This document shows, piece by piece, positions 6,957 to 15,049 of a DNA stretch of 15,815 nucleotides. Position 1 is the first letter of the stretch. Each line of letters opens with the position of its first letter. The stretch lies in NCBI GenBank assembly GCA_964478735.1, contig CAYZJB010000068.1, forward strand, positions 1 through 15,815, given 5' to 3'. Made by a program: the position numbers and the translations under genes. The notes under the pieces are model-generated. The model saw only the letters and a list, made by a program, of their open reading frames with translations, ran no database searches and was not told the DNA's origin. The DNA comes from CAYZJB01 sp964478735 (GTDB lineage Bacteria > CLD3 > SB21).

Positions 6957-8870
6957 TTATTTGTAACTGCGTTGGGTCAACTTGACGTTTTCGAACGTCA
7001 GAGGCTCTTTATGCATTTCCGGCTCCTGCCCGTCGCCTTTGAATTCCCAGGCGGCGACGTAACAGAAATTCTGATCGTCGCGCTGGGCTTCGCCGTCCGG
7101 CGTTTGATATTCTTCGCGGAAATGTCCGCCGCACGACTCGTTTCGCTGTAAGGCATCGCGGGCCATCAGTTCACCCAGTTCGATGAAGTCGGCCACGCGT
7201 CCGGCGAACTCGAGATTTTTGTTGAGCAGGTTTTGATCTCCGGCCACGTTGACGTTCTGCCAGAATTCCTGTTTGAGGCGTTTCAAATCGTCTGCGGCTT
7301 TTTTGAGCCCTTCGGCCGTTCTCGACATCCCGACGTAATCCCACAGGATGCGACCGCACTCGCGATGGTATTCGAGTACGGTTTTATCGCCTTTGATCGC
7401 AAGCAGTTTATTCAACCGACCCCGGGCTTCTTCGACCGCCGCGTGACATTCCGGCGCGTCGGGGTTGACTTTGGGCAATTCCGTGGACGCCAGGTAGTGA
7501 CCGATCGTATAAGGAATAACAAAATAACCGTCGGCCAGACCCTGCATCAGGGCGCTTGCGCCGAGGCGGTTGGCGCCATGGTCGGAGAAATTGGCCTCGC
7601 CCAGCACGTGCAATCCGGGGATGGTGGACATCAGATTGTAATCGACCCAGAGGCCGCCCATTGTATAGTGCACGGCGGGATAAATGCGCATCGGAACTTT
7701 GTACGGATTTTCATCCGTGATGCGTTCGTACATGTCGAACAGGTTTCCGTATTTCTCACGTATAGTATCTTCACCGACGCGCTGGATGGCGTCGCGGAAA
7801 TCGAGGTACACGGACAGGCCCGATTCGCCCACGCCGCGTCCTTCATCGCAGACCGTTTTGGCGTTGCGAGACGCCACGTCGCGGGGCACGAGGTTGCCGA
7901 AACTGGGATAGCGGCGTTCCAGGTAGTAATCGCGGTCCGCTTCGGGGATGTCCTGCGGCGGGCGTTTATCGCCTTTGTTTTTCGGAACCCAGACGCGGCC
8001 GTCGTTGCGGAGGCTCTCGCTCATCAGCGTCAGTTTGGACTGGTGGTCGCCGCTGACGGGGATGCACGTCGGATGAATCTGCGTGTAACAGGGATTGGCG
8101 AAAAGCGCTCCCCGCTTGTAACAACGCCAGGCCGCGGTCACGTTGGAATTTTTGGCGTTGGTCGAAAGATAATACGCGTTGCCGTAGCCGCCGGTGCAGA
8201 GGATGACGGCGTCGCCGAGGTGGGTCTCGATCTGTCCATTGACGAGATTCCGCGTGACGATGCCGCGCGCCTTGCCGCCGATGATGACGAGGTCGAGCAT
8301 CTCCTGTCGTGCGAACAACTGGATGCGGCCTTCGTGAACCTGACGCATCATCGATCCGTAGGCGCCGAGCAGCAATTGCTGTCCGGTCTGGCCTCGCGCG
8401 TAAAAAGTCCGTGACACCTGCGCGCCGCCGAACGAGCGGTTCTCCAACTGACCGCCGTACTCCCGGGCAAACGGGACGCCCTGCGCGACGCACTGGTCGA
8501 TGATATTGGCGCTGAGCTGGGCGAGGCGATAGACGTTGGCCTCCCGGGCGCGGTAATCGCCGCCTTTGACCGTATCGTAAAACAGCCGCCAGACGCTGTC
8601 GCCGTCGTTGGGATAATTTTTAGCGGCATTGATTCCGCCCTGGGCCGCGATGCTGTGGGCACGGCGCGGCGAGTCCTGGATACAAAAGCTTTTGACGTTG
8701 TAACCGAGTTCCGCCAGTGAAGCGGCGGCCGACGCACCGGCCAGGCCGGTTCCGACGACGATCAGCGTGTATTTTCTTTTGTTGGCCGGATTGACCAGTT
8801 TCATTTCGAACTTGTGCCGGTCCCATTTGTCCTGGACCGGGCCGCCGGGGATTTTCGAATCGAGTTTCAT
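6957..8870 (-). CDS. sdhA: Succinate dehydrogenase/fumarate reductase flavoprotein subunit
   Basis: The 637-aa catalytic subunit interconverts succinate and fumarate at the cytoplasmic face of the membrane. The FAD-binding Rossmann motif VVGTGLAGASAAASLAELG (about 38-56) is followed by RRAHSIAAQGG, where H72 is the expected covalent FAD attachment site. Active-site segments include HPTCIPVSGDHQSKL, VPRDVASRNAK, HYTMGGLWVDYN and GANRLGASALMQGLADG. The sequence is of the long type paired with a one-subunit di-heme cytochrome b, as in Bacteroidota, Bacillus and epsilonproteobacteria; direction in vivo (oxidase or fumarate reductase) cannot be decided. GAGGA lies 6-10 nt before the ATG, which is 12 nt past the sdhC stop. 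Confidence 0.97.
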   Translation of the reverse strand: MKLDSKIPGGPVQDKWDRHKFEMKLVNPANKRKYTLIVVGTGLAGASAAASLAELGYNVKSFCIQDSPRRAHSIAAQGGINAAKNYPNDGDSVWRLFYDTVKGGDYRAREANVYRLAQLSANIIDQCVAQGVPFAREYGGQLENRSFGGAQVSRTFYARGQTGQQLLLGAYGSMMRQVHEGRIQLFARQEMLDLVIIGGKARGIVTRNLVNGQIETHLGDAVILCTGGYGNAYYLSTNAKNSNVTAAWRCYKRGALFANPCYTQIHPTCIPVSGDHQSKLTLMSESLRNDGRVWVPKNKGDKRPPQDIPEADRDYYLERRYPSFGNLVPRDVASRNAKTVCDEGRGVGESGLSVYLDFRDAIQRVGEDTIREKYGNLFDMYERITDENPYKVPMRIYPAVHYTMGGLWVDYNLMSTIPGLHVLGEANFSDHGANRLGASALMQGLADGYFVIPYTIGHYLASTELPKVNPDAPECHAAVEEARGRLNKLLAIKGDKTVLEYHRECGRILWDYVGMSRTAEGLKKAADDLKRLKQEFWQNVNVAGDQNLLNKNLEFAGRVADFIELGELMARDALQRNESCGGHFREEYQTPDGEAQRDDQNFCYVAAWEFKGDGQEPEMHKEPLTFENVKLTQRSYK

Positions 8871-8882
8871 GTTCGTTCCTCG

Positions 8883-9557
8883 TTAATACGCAACGTAGAT
8901 CCACACCGGCAGGACGATGAATCCGAACGCGATGACCAGTGTGAAGATGATGCCGGTTCCAAAAATGATCGGGTTGTAGCGCGGATGATTCGCGCCAAGC
9001 GATTGAAACGCGCTCCAGAACCCGTGACGAAGGTGCACACCCAGCAATGCCATGACGGCGACATAGGTGACCACGTACACGGGACTTTGAAAGACTTCGA
9101 TGACGAGCCGGTACAGGTCGCGCATCAGTATGCCGTCGACCAGCGTCTCGTACCGCGGGCCGTATTTGAACGTTTTCAGATGCAAAACCAGGAATACGAG
9201 CAGGATGATTCCCGTGAAGGGCATCGAGAGCGAGGACCAGGACTTCTTTGAAACGCCGCCGGCATTTCCTTTTTTGGCATAGTTGTCAGGCCGTGCACGC
9301 CGTTTGTTAAAGTAGATCATAATGCCCGTAGCGGCATGGGCGAGAAAGGCGATCAGCAATCCGGTTTCGATGAGGTAGAGGAGAACGCCCAACTGCTCGA
9401 GTTTGTACGTGTACCGGTTGAACGCATCCGCGCTGACGAGAAGCAGGAGATTGCCGATCAGATGCGAGAGTACAAACAGGCATAGCGCCAGTCCCGTCAC
9501 GCCCGTCATGATCTTTTTGCCCACGGATGAAGTGACGAAAGTAGAAAAAGGCAACAT
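8883..9557 (-). CDS. sdhC: Succinate dehydrogenase cytochrome b subunit (single di-heme anchor)
   Basis: This 224-aa integral membrane protein has five predicted transmembrane helices and anchors SdhAB while exchanging electrons with quinone, likely menaquinone. Conserved histidines suited to ligating two b hemes are H32 (SHLIGN), H74 (HAATG), H126 (LHLKTF) and H175/H178 (GVHLRHGFW). This matches the one-subunit b558 family rather than the two-subunit SdhC/SdhD type. It is the first gene of the operon. The ATG at 9557 has GGAG 6-7 nt upstream, and a good sigma-70-like promoter lies about 80 nt further up. Confidence 0.95.
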   Translation of the reverse strand: MLPFSTFVTSSVGKKIMTGVTGLALCLFVLSHLIGNLLLLVSADAFNRYTYKLEQLGVLLYLIETGLLIAFLAHAATGIMIYFNKRRARPDNYAKKGNAGGVSKKSWSSLSMPFTGIILLVFLVLHLKTFKYGPRYETLVDGILMRDLYRLVIEVFQSPVYVVTYVAVMALLGVHLRHGFWSAFQSLGANHPRYNPIIFGTGIIFTLVIAFGFIVLPVWIYVAY

Positions 9558-9638
9558 GGGAAGCTCCGTTAGAAATGGAGTGGAGGGCTAAAACTGATTT
9601 TTGGCAATGTGCGATCTGTGTGTTAAAAGACGCGCGAT

Positions 9639-9667
9639 ATAATAGTCCGCGAGGCGGAAAAAATCAA
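9639..9667 (-). promoter_or_regulatory. Promoter of the sdhCAB operon
   Basis: Reading the minus strand, TTGATT (9667-9662) and TATTAT (9644-9639) are separated by exactly 17 nt. The expected start near 9632 would give a leader of about 75 nt before sdhC. The rest of the 218-nt spacer up to the MgtC-like gene holds nothing else I can name. Confidence 0.65.
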
Positions 9668-9775
9668 TAGCCGCCGCGGTCCGACGGTTTCATGGCCAGT
9701 AACGTCTCACCTTACGACATCTTAACTTCCCGATCCGCAACTCCACAATCGGCGACGTTTTGAACGCCAACGACG

Positions 9776-11047
9776 TTAGTCCCATTTCAAAATCCCAATG
9801 GCAAGGACCGTCACGACCATAATAAAGAAGGTCGATTGAGCGATCGGTCGTCGAATTGCCGGCGATCCCGCAAACCAGGCAACGGCGCCTTTGAAGAGCG
9901 TGTTACTCATCGTCGCAAGGACGATGGTGACTGATGCAATGTCCGGCACCAATCCCTGCCGGCTCATTTCCACCATCGACAGTGTGATCGCGTCCACGTC
10001 GGCCACGCCCGCCAGCACGCCGGACAGATAAATCCCGGCGTCTCCCAACTGCGTCTGTGCAAGTCGAACGACGACCAGGATACCCGCGTACAGCAAACCG
10101 AATTTGATCGCCATCCCGAGTTCGAACGGGTTGTGGACGTTGACGTCGGCCGTCTCCTGTGTTTGCGTCCGGCGCAGTGCCCGCCATGCCATGACCACGC
10201 AGACGATCGCGGCGGCAATCAACGGGACGGCGACGGCGGAAAACACGTCGCGGCTCAGGGCCAGTACGACCACGAGCACGCGTAAAAACATCACCGACCA
10301 TGCCGATAAAATGGTCAGCGCGCACGACGGCGCCAGTTCCGGATTTTGCCGGCTGCGTTGTGCGGCGCTGACCGTCATGGCCGTGCTCGAGGCGAGGCCG
10401 CCCAGCAAACCCGTGGCCATCATGCCCTGACGGGGACCTAAAATTTTAAGCAGAACATAACCGAGGAAACTCATCGCCGAGATCAAAACGACCATGAGCC
10501 ACGTTCGGTACGGGTTGACCACGTCGATCGGCGCCGGTCCGTACGTGCGGTCGGGCAGAACGGGTAAAATGATGATCGTGATGACGGCGAATTTCAGCGC
10601 GGCGACGATGTCGTCTTTGGTCAGGCGATGCGCGAACTGCTGCAGCTCGAGTTTGACCGACAGCAGGACGACGGTCGTGACGGTGAGCGACGCGGCCAGC
10701 CACACGTAGTCCCAGTAGCACAGGGCGCCGCCCATCAGCGTCATGATGGACGCCATCTCCGTCGTGAGTCCGATGTCGCCTTTGAGCGCGGAGATTGCGT
10801 AACCGGCGAGCAGGAAAGCGGCCGGGATCATAAGCAGAATCGCTGCGGTCCACGGCGCCTCGACGACGTCTGCGATGAAGGGGGCGGTGCATCCGATCAG
10901 TGCGATGAGTGCAAACGTCCGTACACCCGCCAGTTCTTCCCTCGACGTTGCGCTGTACTCGCGCTGCAATCCGACGAGGATGCCGATGCCCAGTGCGGAC
11001 CCAAATCGGGCCAGCAACGCGATGTCGTTTTGAATCAGGTCGTCCAT
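9776..11047 (-). CDS. MgtC/SapB-DUF4010 family integral membrane protein
   Basis: This 423-aa protein is almost entirely hydrophobic helices (about 11-13). The N-terminal third has the MgtC/SapB signature FGSALGIGILVGLQREYS (15-32) with AGVRTFALIALIGC. The C-terminal two thirds match DUF4010, including GLLGGLASSTAMTVSAAQRSR and the Asp pair in VADVDAITLSM. Members are common in bacteria; the molecular function of this long form is not established and it should not be equated with Salmonella MgtC. The ATG at 11047 has only a weak upstream ribosome site (GCGG). A hairpin lies 20-53 nt upstream. Confidence 0.9.
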   Translation of the reverse strand: MDDLIQNDIALLARFGSALGIGILVGLQREYSATSREELAGVRTFALIALIGCTAPFIADVVEAPWTAAILLMIPAAFLLAGYAISALKGDIGLTTEMASIMTLMGGALCYWDYVWLAASLTVTTVVLLSVKLELQQFAHRLTKDDIVAALKFAVITIIILPVLPDRTYGPAPIDVVNPYRTWLMVVLISAMSFLGYVLLKILGPRQGMMATGLLGGLASSTAMTVSAAQRSRQNPELAPSCALTILSAWSVMFLRVLVVVLALSRDVFSAVAVPLIAAAIVCVVMAWRALRRTQTQETADVNVHNPFELGMAIKFGLLYAGILVVVRLAQTQLGDAGIYLSGVLAGVADVDAITLSMVEMSRQGLVPDIASVTIVLATMSNTLFKGAVAWFAGSPAIRRPIAQSTFFIMVVTVLAIGILKWD

Positions 11048-11067
11048 TTTAACCGCAGATAAAATGC

Positions 11068-11100
11068 AACATCGGCATCGTCGAAGCCATGACCGATGTT
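11068..11100 (-). promoter_or_regulatory. Hairpin in the leader of the MgtC-like gene
   Basis: AACATCGG and CCGATGTT form a perfect 8-bp stem. The 17-nt loop can add three more pairs (CAT/ATG) after a one-base bulge. It sits 20-53 nt upstream of the start codon at 11047, so it is probably transcribed, and an AT-rich stretch with a possible -10 (TATTTA) lies just above it. It could be an attenuator, a protein-binding site or an mRNA-stabilising stem. No long T run follows it. Confidence 0.4.
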
Positions 11101-11208
11101 ATTAAATATGGTTGATTGAAGATCGTGACCGTACGCCATTCCGTTTTTGTTTAATCTTTCACGAATTTGCACGCATTATGCGTTATCCAATTTACGGAAA
11201 AACCGCCC

Positions 11209-11430
11209 ATGAAATTCATCGTTTTTGTCCTGGGATTGTTTTTGTTCGCCTGGCGGGAAGCCGCCGGCAGAGGGTGTTTTGGATGACGTCACTCATCTCG
11301 CGGCGAATGTCGACGGCTTTGAACAAATCATGTACGTCCGACCCGAGCGGCAGGCGGCCGTCCTCACAAAGCTCGGGGCGACGGTACTGAACGACGGTCT
11401 TTACTCGCCAAGTTGTGAAGGGAGGTGCTG
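11209..11430 (+). pseudogene. Frameshifted small secreted-protein remnant
   Basis: An ATG at 11209 opens with a signal-peptide-like stretch, MKFIVFVLGLFLFA, but its frame stops after 25 codons. The +1 frame, open across the same region, carries a plausible mature part (PPAEGVLDDVTHLAANVDG, then FEQIMYVRPERQAAVLTKLG) ending at a TGA at 11428-11430. One extra base around the T5 run or the GGCGGGAAG stretch would explain the split, giving a protein of about 70 aa. If the shift lies in the T run, the mature part begins CSPGGK, which would suit a lipoprotein. No homologue is recognised. The opposite strand is also open here, so coding status is uncertain. Confidence 0.3.
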
Positions 11431-11491
11431 AATATCGTGAGCGATCCGAGACAGCCTTTTCATCGAGCGTTATAAAAAAGTCGGTACGCGA

Positions 11492-11650
11492 TTAAGACCG
11501 ATTTTCCGGTTTGTACCCAACGCGAGGCAATTTCACCGCTTCCTTGTAAAACTTTTCGGCACGGTCACAAAACCCTTGTGAGAAAAAGACGCGGCGGAGA
11601 CACCCGAGAGCCTTATCCGGACCGCGTGCCTCCGCGCGGTGAGGAGGAGA
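11492..11650 (-). pseudogene. TPR-like remnant directly after the receptor stop codon
   Basis: In the same frame as the receptor, the 52 codons after its TGA are open to a TAA at 11494-11492. The segment DKALGCLRRVFFSQGFCDR followed by AEKFYKEAVKL fits one tetratricopeptide unit (L7, F11, G15, A20, Y24, A27 spacing). There is no ATG or good start, so it is most likely the tail of a decayed TPR gene, or possibly a readthrough extension. The rest of 11048-11650 shows no other gene. Confidence 0.35.
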
Positions 11651-14017
11651 TCAGATTTCAACCTTGATGCCCATCGTCGGGGCGATTCGAAATCCCCGTT
11701 TGTCGATCTTGCCGTCCTGGTACTGGAAAAATTCCTCGTTGACATTGAGATGGCCGTAGATGTTGAGGATGTCGACGAAACTCACAATGGCAAATTTGTG
11801 GAATTGTTTCCGGTAATCGACGCGGACGTTCCACGTGTGGAACGTATCGAGACGCCGGCCGTTGTTGTCAATGATTTCCTTGGAATACCGCGTCAAGGAA
11901 GGACCGTTCAGTACGTCGGCGTGCACGATGTAACTGTCCGTCGGCCGGCCCGTGGCGTACTTCCACTTGGTCGCGATCGACCATTCTTTGTTGAACTGGT
12001 AGCCGATCAGGATGTTGAAAATATTCGGCTGGCTGAAATCCGAATTGTACTCTCCCTCGCCGCCGTGGTCGTTGCGCTTGCTCGCCATGCGTGAATAATT
12101 GACCTGGCCGTACCATTTATTGACGAAGCGTTTGACCAGGCCGACGTCGATGCCGCGGGCCCAGCCGTCGCCATCGTTGGTACGGCGATTGGACGTGCGG
12201 TCGGGACGAACGATCAGGTCGTCGAATTCTTTATAATAGCCCTCCGCCGTGAGCTTCCAGTTGTCCCCGATATAATGCGTGACCCCCGCGATGAGATGCG
12301 CCGCCTTCTGATTTTTCAGTTCTGCATTGGCGATATCCTGACCTATCGTTTCGAGTTCAGGCGACTGGTAATACAGTCCCGCCGCGCCGTTGAGCGTCGT
12401 ACGGTTGCTGAGCTGATAGCTGATGCTCAATCGCGGGGAAACGGTTTTTTTTGTGTTAAACGTGTTGTACTCGACGCGGACACCCGGGTTGAGCGTCACG
12501 TAATTGCCGAGCGTATAGGAAAGTTCGCCGTACCCTGCAACAGTATGCCGCGTCGTTTTGACGTTCGAGTTTGTATTCAACGGATCGCGGACCAGGAAAA
12601 ACTGATTGGGATCGGGCCGGTAGTCGTTACGATCGAAGACGAACGTCGTGTCGAGGCCGTTTTGCGTGAAGGCGTAATCGAGGACGAACCGGTTGACCTC
12701 GACTCCTGTGCGAAACGTCAGGATCGGCGACAGCAGGGCCGTGAACTCGCTCTTGATTCCGAGCTGGGTCTCCCGGGCGTCTTCGTTATAAATATCGGGA
12801 CGGATGCGGATATTGTCGCGCGTCGGAACGACCCCATCGATCGTGTCGGTATACGCACGGCCGAAGTGGAGCGGATTGTTGATTCGACTGAGGTAGGCCG
12901 ACGTTTGCAGAAAGCTTTTGGATCCGGTCAAATAACGCCAGTTGACCCCCGCCAGCATCTTGGTCTCACGGACTTTTCCAACGTCATTGCCGTACAGATT
13001 ATCGCTCTCGAACACATGCGATAGACGGCGATCAAATCCGTCCCACGCGTAAATGCCGAGGAGCGAGATTTTGTGATCGGCATTCACGTCGGTTGTCGTC
13101 TTTAGGATTACGTCGGTGTAACGCGGATGGCCGAGATCGCCCTGGCCGGTCCAATCCAGAATGCGCTGAAAGTCCTGATGGCGCGCGGACAGAATGACGC
13201 CGGTGTTTTTGTGAATCCGGCTGGGTCCGTCGTAATTGATTTCCCATCCGATCACGTCGTACGTGCCGTCGACGATCGCGTTTTCGTGGTTACCTTCTTT
13301 GATCGTCAGATCGACGAGTGACGCGTTTTTGCCTCCGTATCGGGCGCCAAATCCGCCCGCCTGAAAATTGGCGCTCTCGATGAGACCGGGCGTGAAGATA
13401 CTGAACCGGCCGCCCTGTGCCTCCTGTTCCTCCGTGCCGCCGTCGAAATGGGAAACTTTGCTGAACGGGAAATTGTCGATCAGGACAATATTGTCCCGCG
13501 GGCTGCCGCCTCGTACCGAGAAGGCGGAGAATTCGTAACCGGACGAACTCACGCCCGGGAGAGTTTCGATAGCACGAAAGACGTCGCCGGTGGCGCCCGG
13601 ACTGCGGCGAATCTCTTCGCGCGAATAGTTGTAGTTCGATACGGGCGCCTGTTTGTTCTGCTGGAACGCGCCGGCGACCACGGTGACTTCATCGCCTTCG
13701 ATGGCGGATTCGGTCATTTGAATTTCCCGCACCGTCGTCGTGCGATTGCGTACGACCCGCACGTCGGTCTCGACGAAGCTGTTGAATCCGATGAAGTCGA
13801 CCTGGAGCGTGTAGACGTTTTCGGGAACGTTGACCAGTATGTAAATGCCGTCGAGGTTGGTCGTTGCGCCAAAGGCCGTTCCCAGCAGACGGACGTTTGC
13901 ACCCGGCAAGGGTTGTTTGCTCAGTTGGTCCAGCACTTTGCCCCGGATTTGTCCGGTCGATTGAGCCGCGGCCGGTCCTGCGATCAACAAGGCCAGCGTA
14001 AAAACAAAACGCAACAT
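11651..14017 (-). CDS. TonB-dependent outer-membrane receptor with carboxypeptidase-regulatory-like N-terminal domain
   Basis: The product is 788 aa. Residues 1-18 are a signal peptide (cleavage near AAA/QS). Residues about 22-105 form a CarboxypepD_reg-like beta-sandwich (GQIRGKVLDQLSKQPLPGANV, then TTNLDGIYILVNVPENVYTLQV). The plug follows at about 120-235, with VFRAIETLPGV, SAFSVRGGSPRDNIVLIDNFPF and the GGFGARYGGKNASLVDL end. The rest is a 22-strand-type barrel rich in alternating aromatic strands, ending RIAPTMGIKVEI. It would import an unknown ligand across the outer membrane using TonB energy. No SusD-like partner is adjacent. AAGGAGA lies five nt before the ATG at 14017. The 343-nt upstream spacer holds a predicted TetR operator, and a TetR gene lies immediately upstream on the same strand. 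Confidence 0.95.
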   Translation of the reverse strand: MLRFVFTLALLIAGPAAAQSTGQIRGKVLDQLSKQPLPGANVRLLGTAFGATTNLDGIYILVNVPENVYTLQVDFIGFNSFVETDVRVVRNRTTTVREIQMTESAIEGDEVTVVAGAFQQNKQAPVSNYNYSREEIRRSPGATGDVFRAIETLPGVSSSGYEFSAFSVRGGSPRDNIVLIDNFPFSKVSHFDGGTEEQEAQGGRFSIFTPGLIESANFQAGGFGARYGGKNASLVDLTIKEGNHENAIVDGTYDVIGWEINYDGPSRIHKNTGVILSARHQDFQRILDWTGQGDLGHPRYTDVILKTTTDVNADHKISLLGIYAWDGFDRRLSHVFESDNLYGNDVGKVRETKMLAGVNWRYLTGSKSFLQTSAYLSRINNPLHFGRAYTDTIDGVVPTRDNIRIRPDIYNEDARETQLGIKSEFTALLSPILTFRTGVEVNRFVLDYAFTQNGLDTTFVFDRNDYRPDPNQFFLVRDPLNTNSNVKTTRHTVAGYGELSYTLGNYVTLNPGVRVEYNTFNTKKTVSPRLSISYQLSNRTTLNGAAGLYYQSPELETIGQDIANAELKNQKAAHLIAGVTHYIGDNWKLTAEGYYKEFDDLIVRPDRTSNRRTNDGDGWARGIDVGLVKRFVNKWYGQVNYSRMASKRNDHGGEGEYNSDFSQPNIFNILIGYQFNKEWSIATKWKYATGRPTDSYIVHADVLNGPSLTRYSKEIIDNNGRRLDTFHTWNVRVDYRKQFHKFAIVSFVDILNIYGHLNVNEEFFQYQDGKIDKRGFRIAPTMGIKVEI

Positions 14018-14360
14018 TAGGTTCTCCTTGGTTAACGTGAAACATGATAAAAAATTTTCAATGTATCAGGGTAGTCAGCATGATCCGGTCTGATGAAGAT
14101 GGATGATCCAGAACTCTTGACGACTTTTATGATTACAGGCTGAATTTGTTCACCGTTCGATTACGCTCTCGATGAAGGCGGCGCTCACGGTGAGGTATTC
14201 GGACTTTTTCAACAACCTGCTAGACTGAGACCACAAAGTCTGATGAACCAAATTATCAAACCATGTCCGCCGTCGAAATCCGGATTCGGTGAATTGCGGT
14301 GGTGCAACGGCCAACGGTGGATTTAGTGAACATTGTTCAGTTAAATTCAAAAAAATTATC
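14018..14360. other. 343-nt spacer between TetR gene and receptor
   Basis: It has no convincing gene; a 66-codon minus-strand frame across it looks unlike protein. It holds a 13-bp palindrome at 14327-14339, a perfect 10-bp palindrome AATCCGGATT at 14277-14286, and a stretch at 14201-14223 (GGACTTTTTCAACAACCTGC and on) that resembles insertion-sequence ends seen in many genomes. No clear -35/-10 pair for the receptor was found. Confidence 0.5.
14327..14339. promoter_or_regulatory. Predicted TetR operator upstream of the receptor
   Basis: TGAACA-T-TGTTCA is a perfect 6-1-6 palindrome 22 nt after the TetR stop and about 310 nt before the receptor start. It matches the sequence overlapping the TetR gene's own start site at 11 of 13 positions, which is the main reason to call it an operator. 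Confidence 0.5.
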
Positions 14361-14969
14361 TTAAAAACGGCTCAAAATGAAATCGATCGTCACGCCGGCA
14401 AACGATTCGAAATGTTCCGGAGGCACGGGCATTTGATTTCGAATGGCCAGGGACACCATGCCGTGAACGAGGGACCACATGGCCACGCACACCGTTTCCG
14501 GATCGGCAGATTTGAAATAACCGTAGTCACAACACTCTCGAATGACGCTTCGCAGACAGCCCAGCGATTTGTCACCGAACGAAGTTTCCTCCTGCTGCAA
14601 TCCTATGTTTTTCGGTTTTTCAGGTGCGGGCATGAGAAACATAATTTCATAATAATCTTTGTTTTGAATACCGAACCGGATGTATCGTCGGCCCATTTCC
14701 GCGAGTTTTTTCATTGGATCCGAGATCGGCGCTTTCATCGCGATTTGTTGTTCCTGATAAAGCAGCCGAAAGCCTTCGTTGCACAGGCTGTCCATGATCT
14801 CGTCTTTGTTTTTGAAATAGAGATAAATCGCGGCCGGACTTACACCGACGTCCTGTGCAATTCGTCTCATCGTGATGTTCTCGTATCCGTATCGGATGAA
14901 AAGCTGCTGGGCCTTCTTGAGCACGAGCGAACGGATGTCCTTTTGTTCCGATTTTTTGGGTCTGGACAT
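14361..14969 (-). CDS. TetR/AcrR family transcriptional regulator
   Basis: This 202-aa protein has a typical N-terminal TetR DNA-binding domain: VLKKAQQLFIRYGYENITMRRI, then AQDVGVSPAAIYLYFKNKDEIM (about residues 16-59, recognition helix SPAAIYLYF). The C-terminal all-helical ligand and dimer domain begins near residue 65 and includes RRYIRFGIQNKDYYEIMFL and a hydrophobic C-terminal helix pair; it resembles the WHG/TetR_C_33 group. The ligand is unknown. The gene is followed on the same strand by the TonB-dependent receptor. A strong promoter and a near-palindromic operator sit immediately upstream, so it is probably autorepressed. No Shine-Dalgarno is visible; the predicted leader is only about 14 nt. 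Confidence 0.93.
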   Translation of the reverse strand: MSRPKKSEQKDIRSLVLKKAQQLFIRYGYENITMRRIAQDVGVSPAAIYLYFKNKDEIMDSLCNEGFRLLYQEQQIAMKAPISDPMKKLAEMGRRYIRFGIQNKDYYEIMFLMPAPEKPKNIGLQQEETSFGDKSLGCLRSVIRECCDYGYFKSADPETVCVAMWSLVHGMVSLAIRNQMPVPPEHFESFAGVTIDFILSRF

Positions 14970-14977
14970 ATTTTTAT

Positions 14978-14990
14978 TAAACGATGTTCA
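14978..14990. promoter_or_regulatory. Predicted TetR operator overlapping its own promoter
   Basis: The minus strand reads TGAACATCGTTTA, a near-palindrome differing at two positions from the perfect palindrome at 14327-14339. It directly abuts the -10 box and covers the expected start site, an ideal position for repression. Confidence 0.55.
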
Positions 14991-15018
14991 GTATAGATTA
15001 CAAACGGGCGAAAGTCAA
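14990..15018 (-). promoter_or_regulatory. Sigma-70-like promoter of the TetR gene
   Basis: The minus strand has TTGACT (15018-15013), a 17-nt spacer and TATACT (14995-14990). The predicted start near 14983 lies inside the operator and only about 14 nt before the ATG at 14969. Confidence 0.75.
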
Positions 15019-15049
15019 GCGAAATGATCACTAACGCATTTCAAATATC

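Noticed and set aside
7233..8414. Long plus-strand open frame (393 codons) opposite sdhA
   Set aside because: It is an antisense shadow of a well-conserved gene, with no recognisable domain of its own.
11171..11183. Perfect 6-1-6 palindrome ACGCAT-T-ATGCGT upstream of the small frameshifted reading frame
   Set aside because: Same chance argument; no matching partner site and the downstream gene itself is doubtful.
11190..11478. Minus-strand open frame of about 90 codons opposite the small secreted-protein remnant
   Set aside because: No start codon, Arg-rich composition typical of an antisense frame, and the plus strand offers a signal peptide.
14150..14350. 66-codon minus-strand frame in the spacer between TetR and receptor
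   Set aside because: It reads through the predicted operator and an insertion-sequence-like stretch, with no ribosome site and no protein-like pattern.
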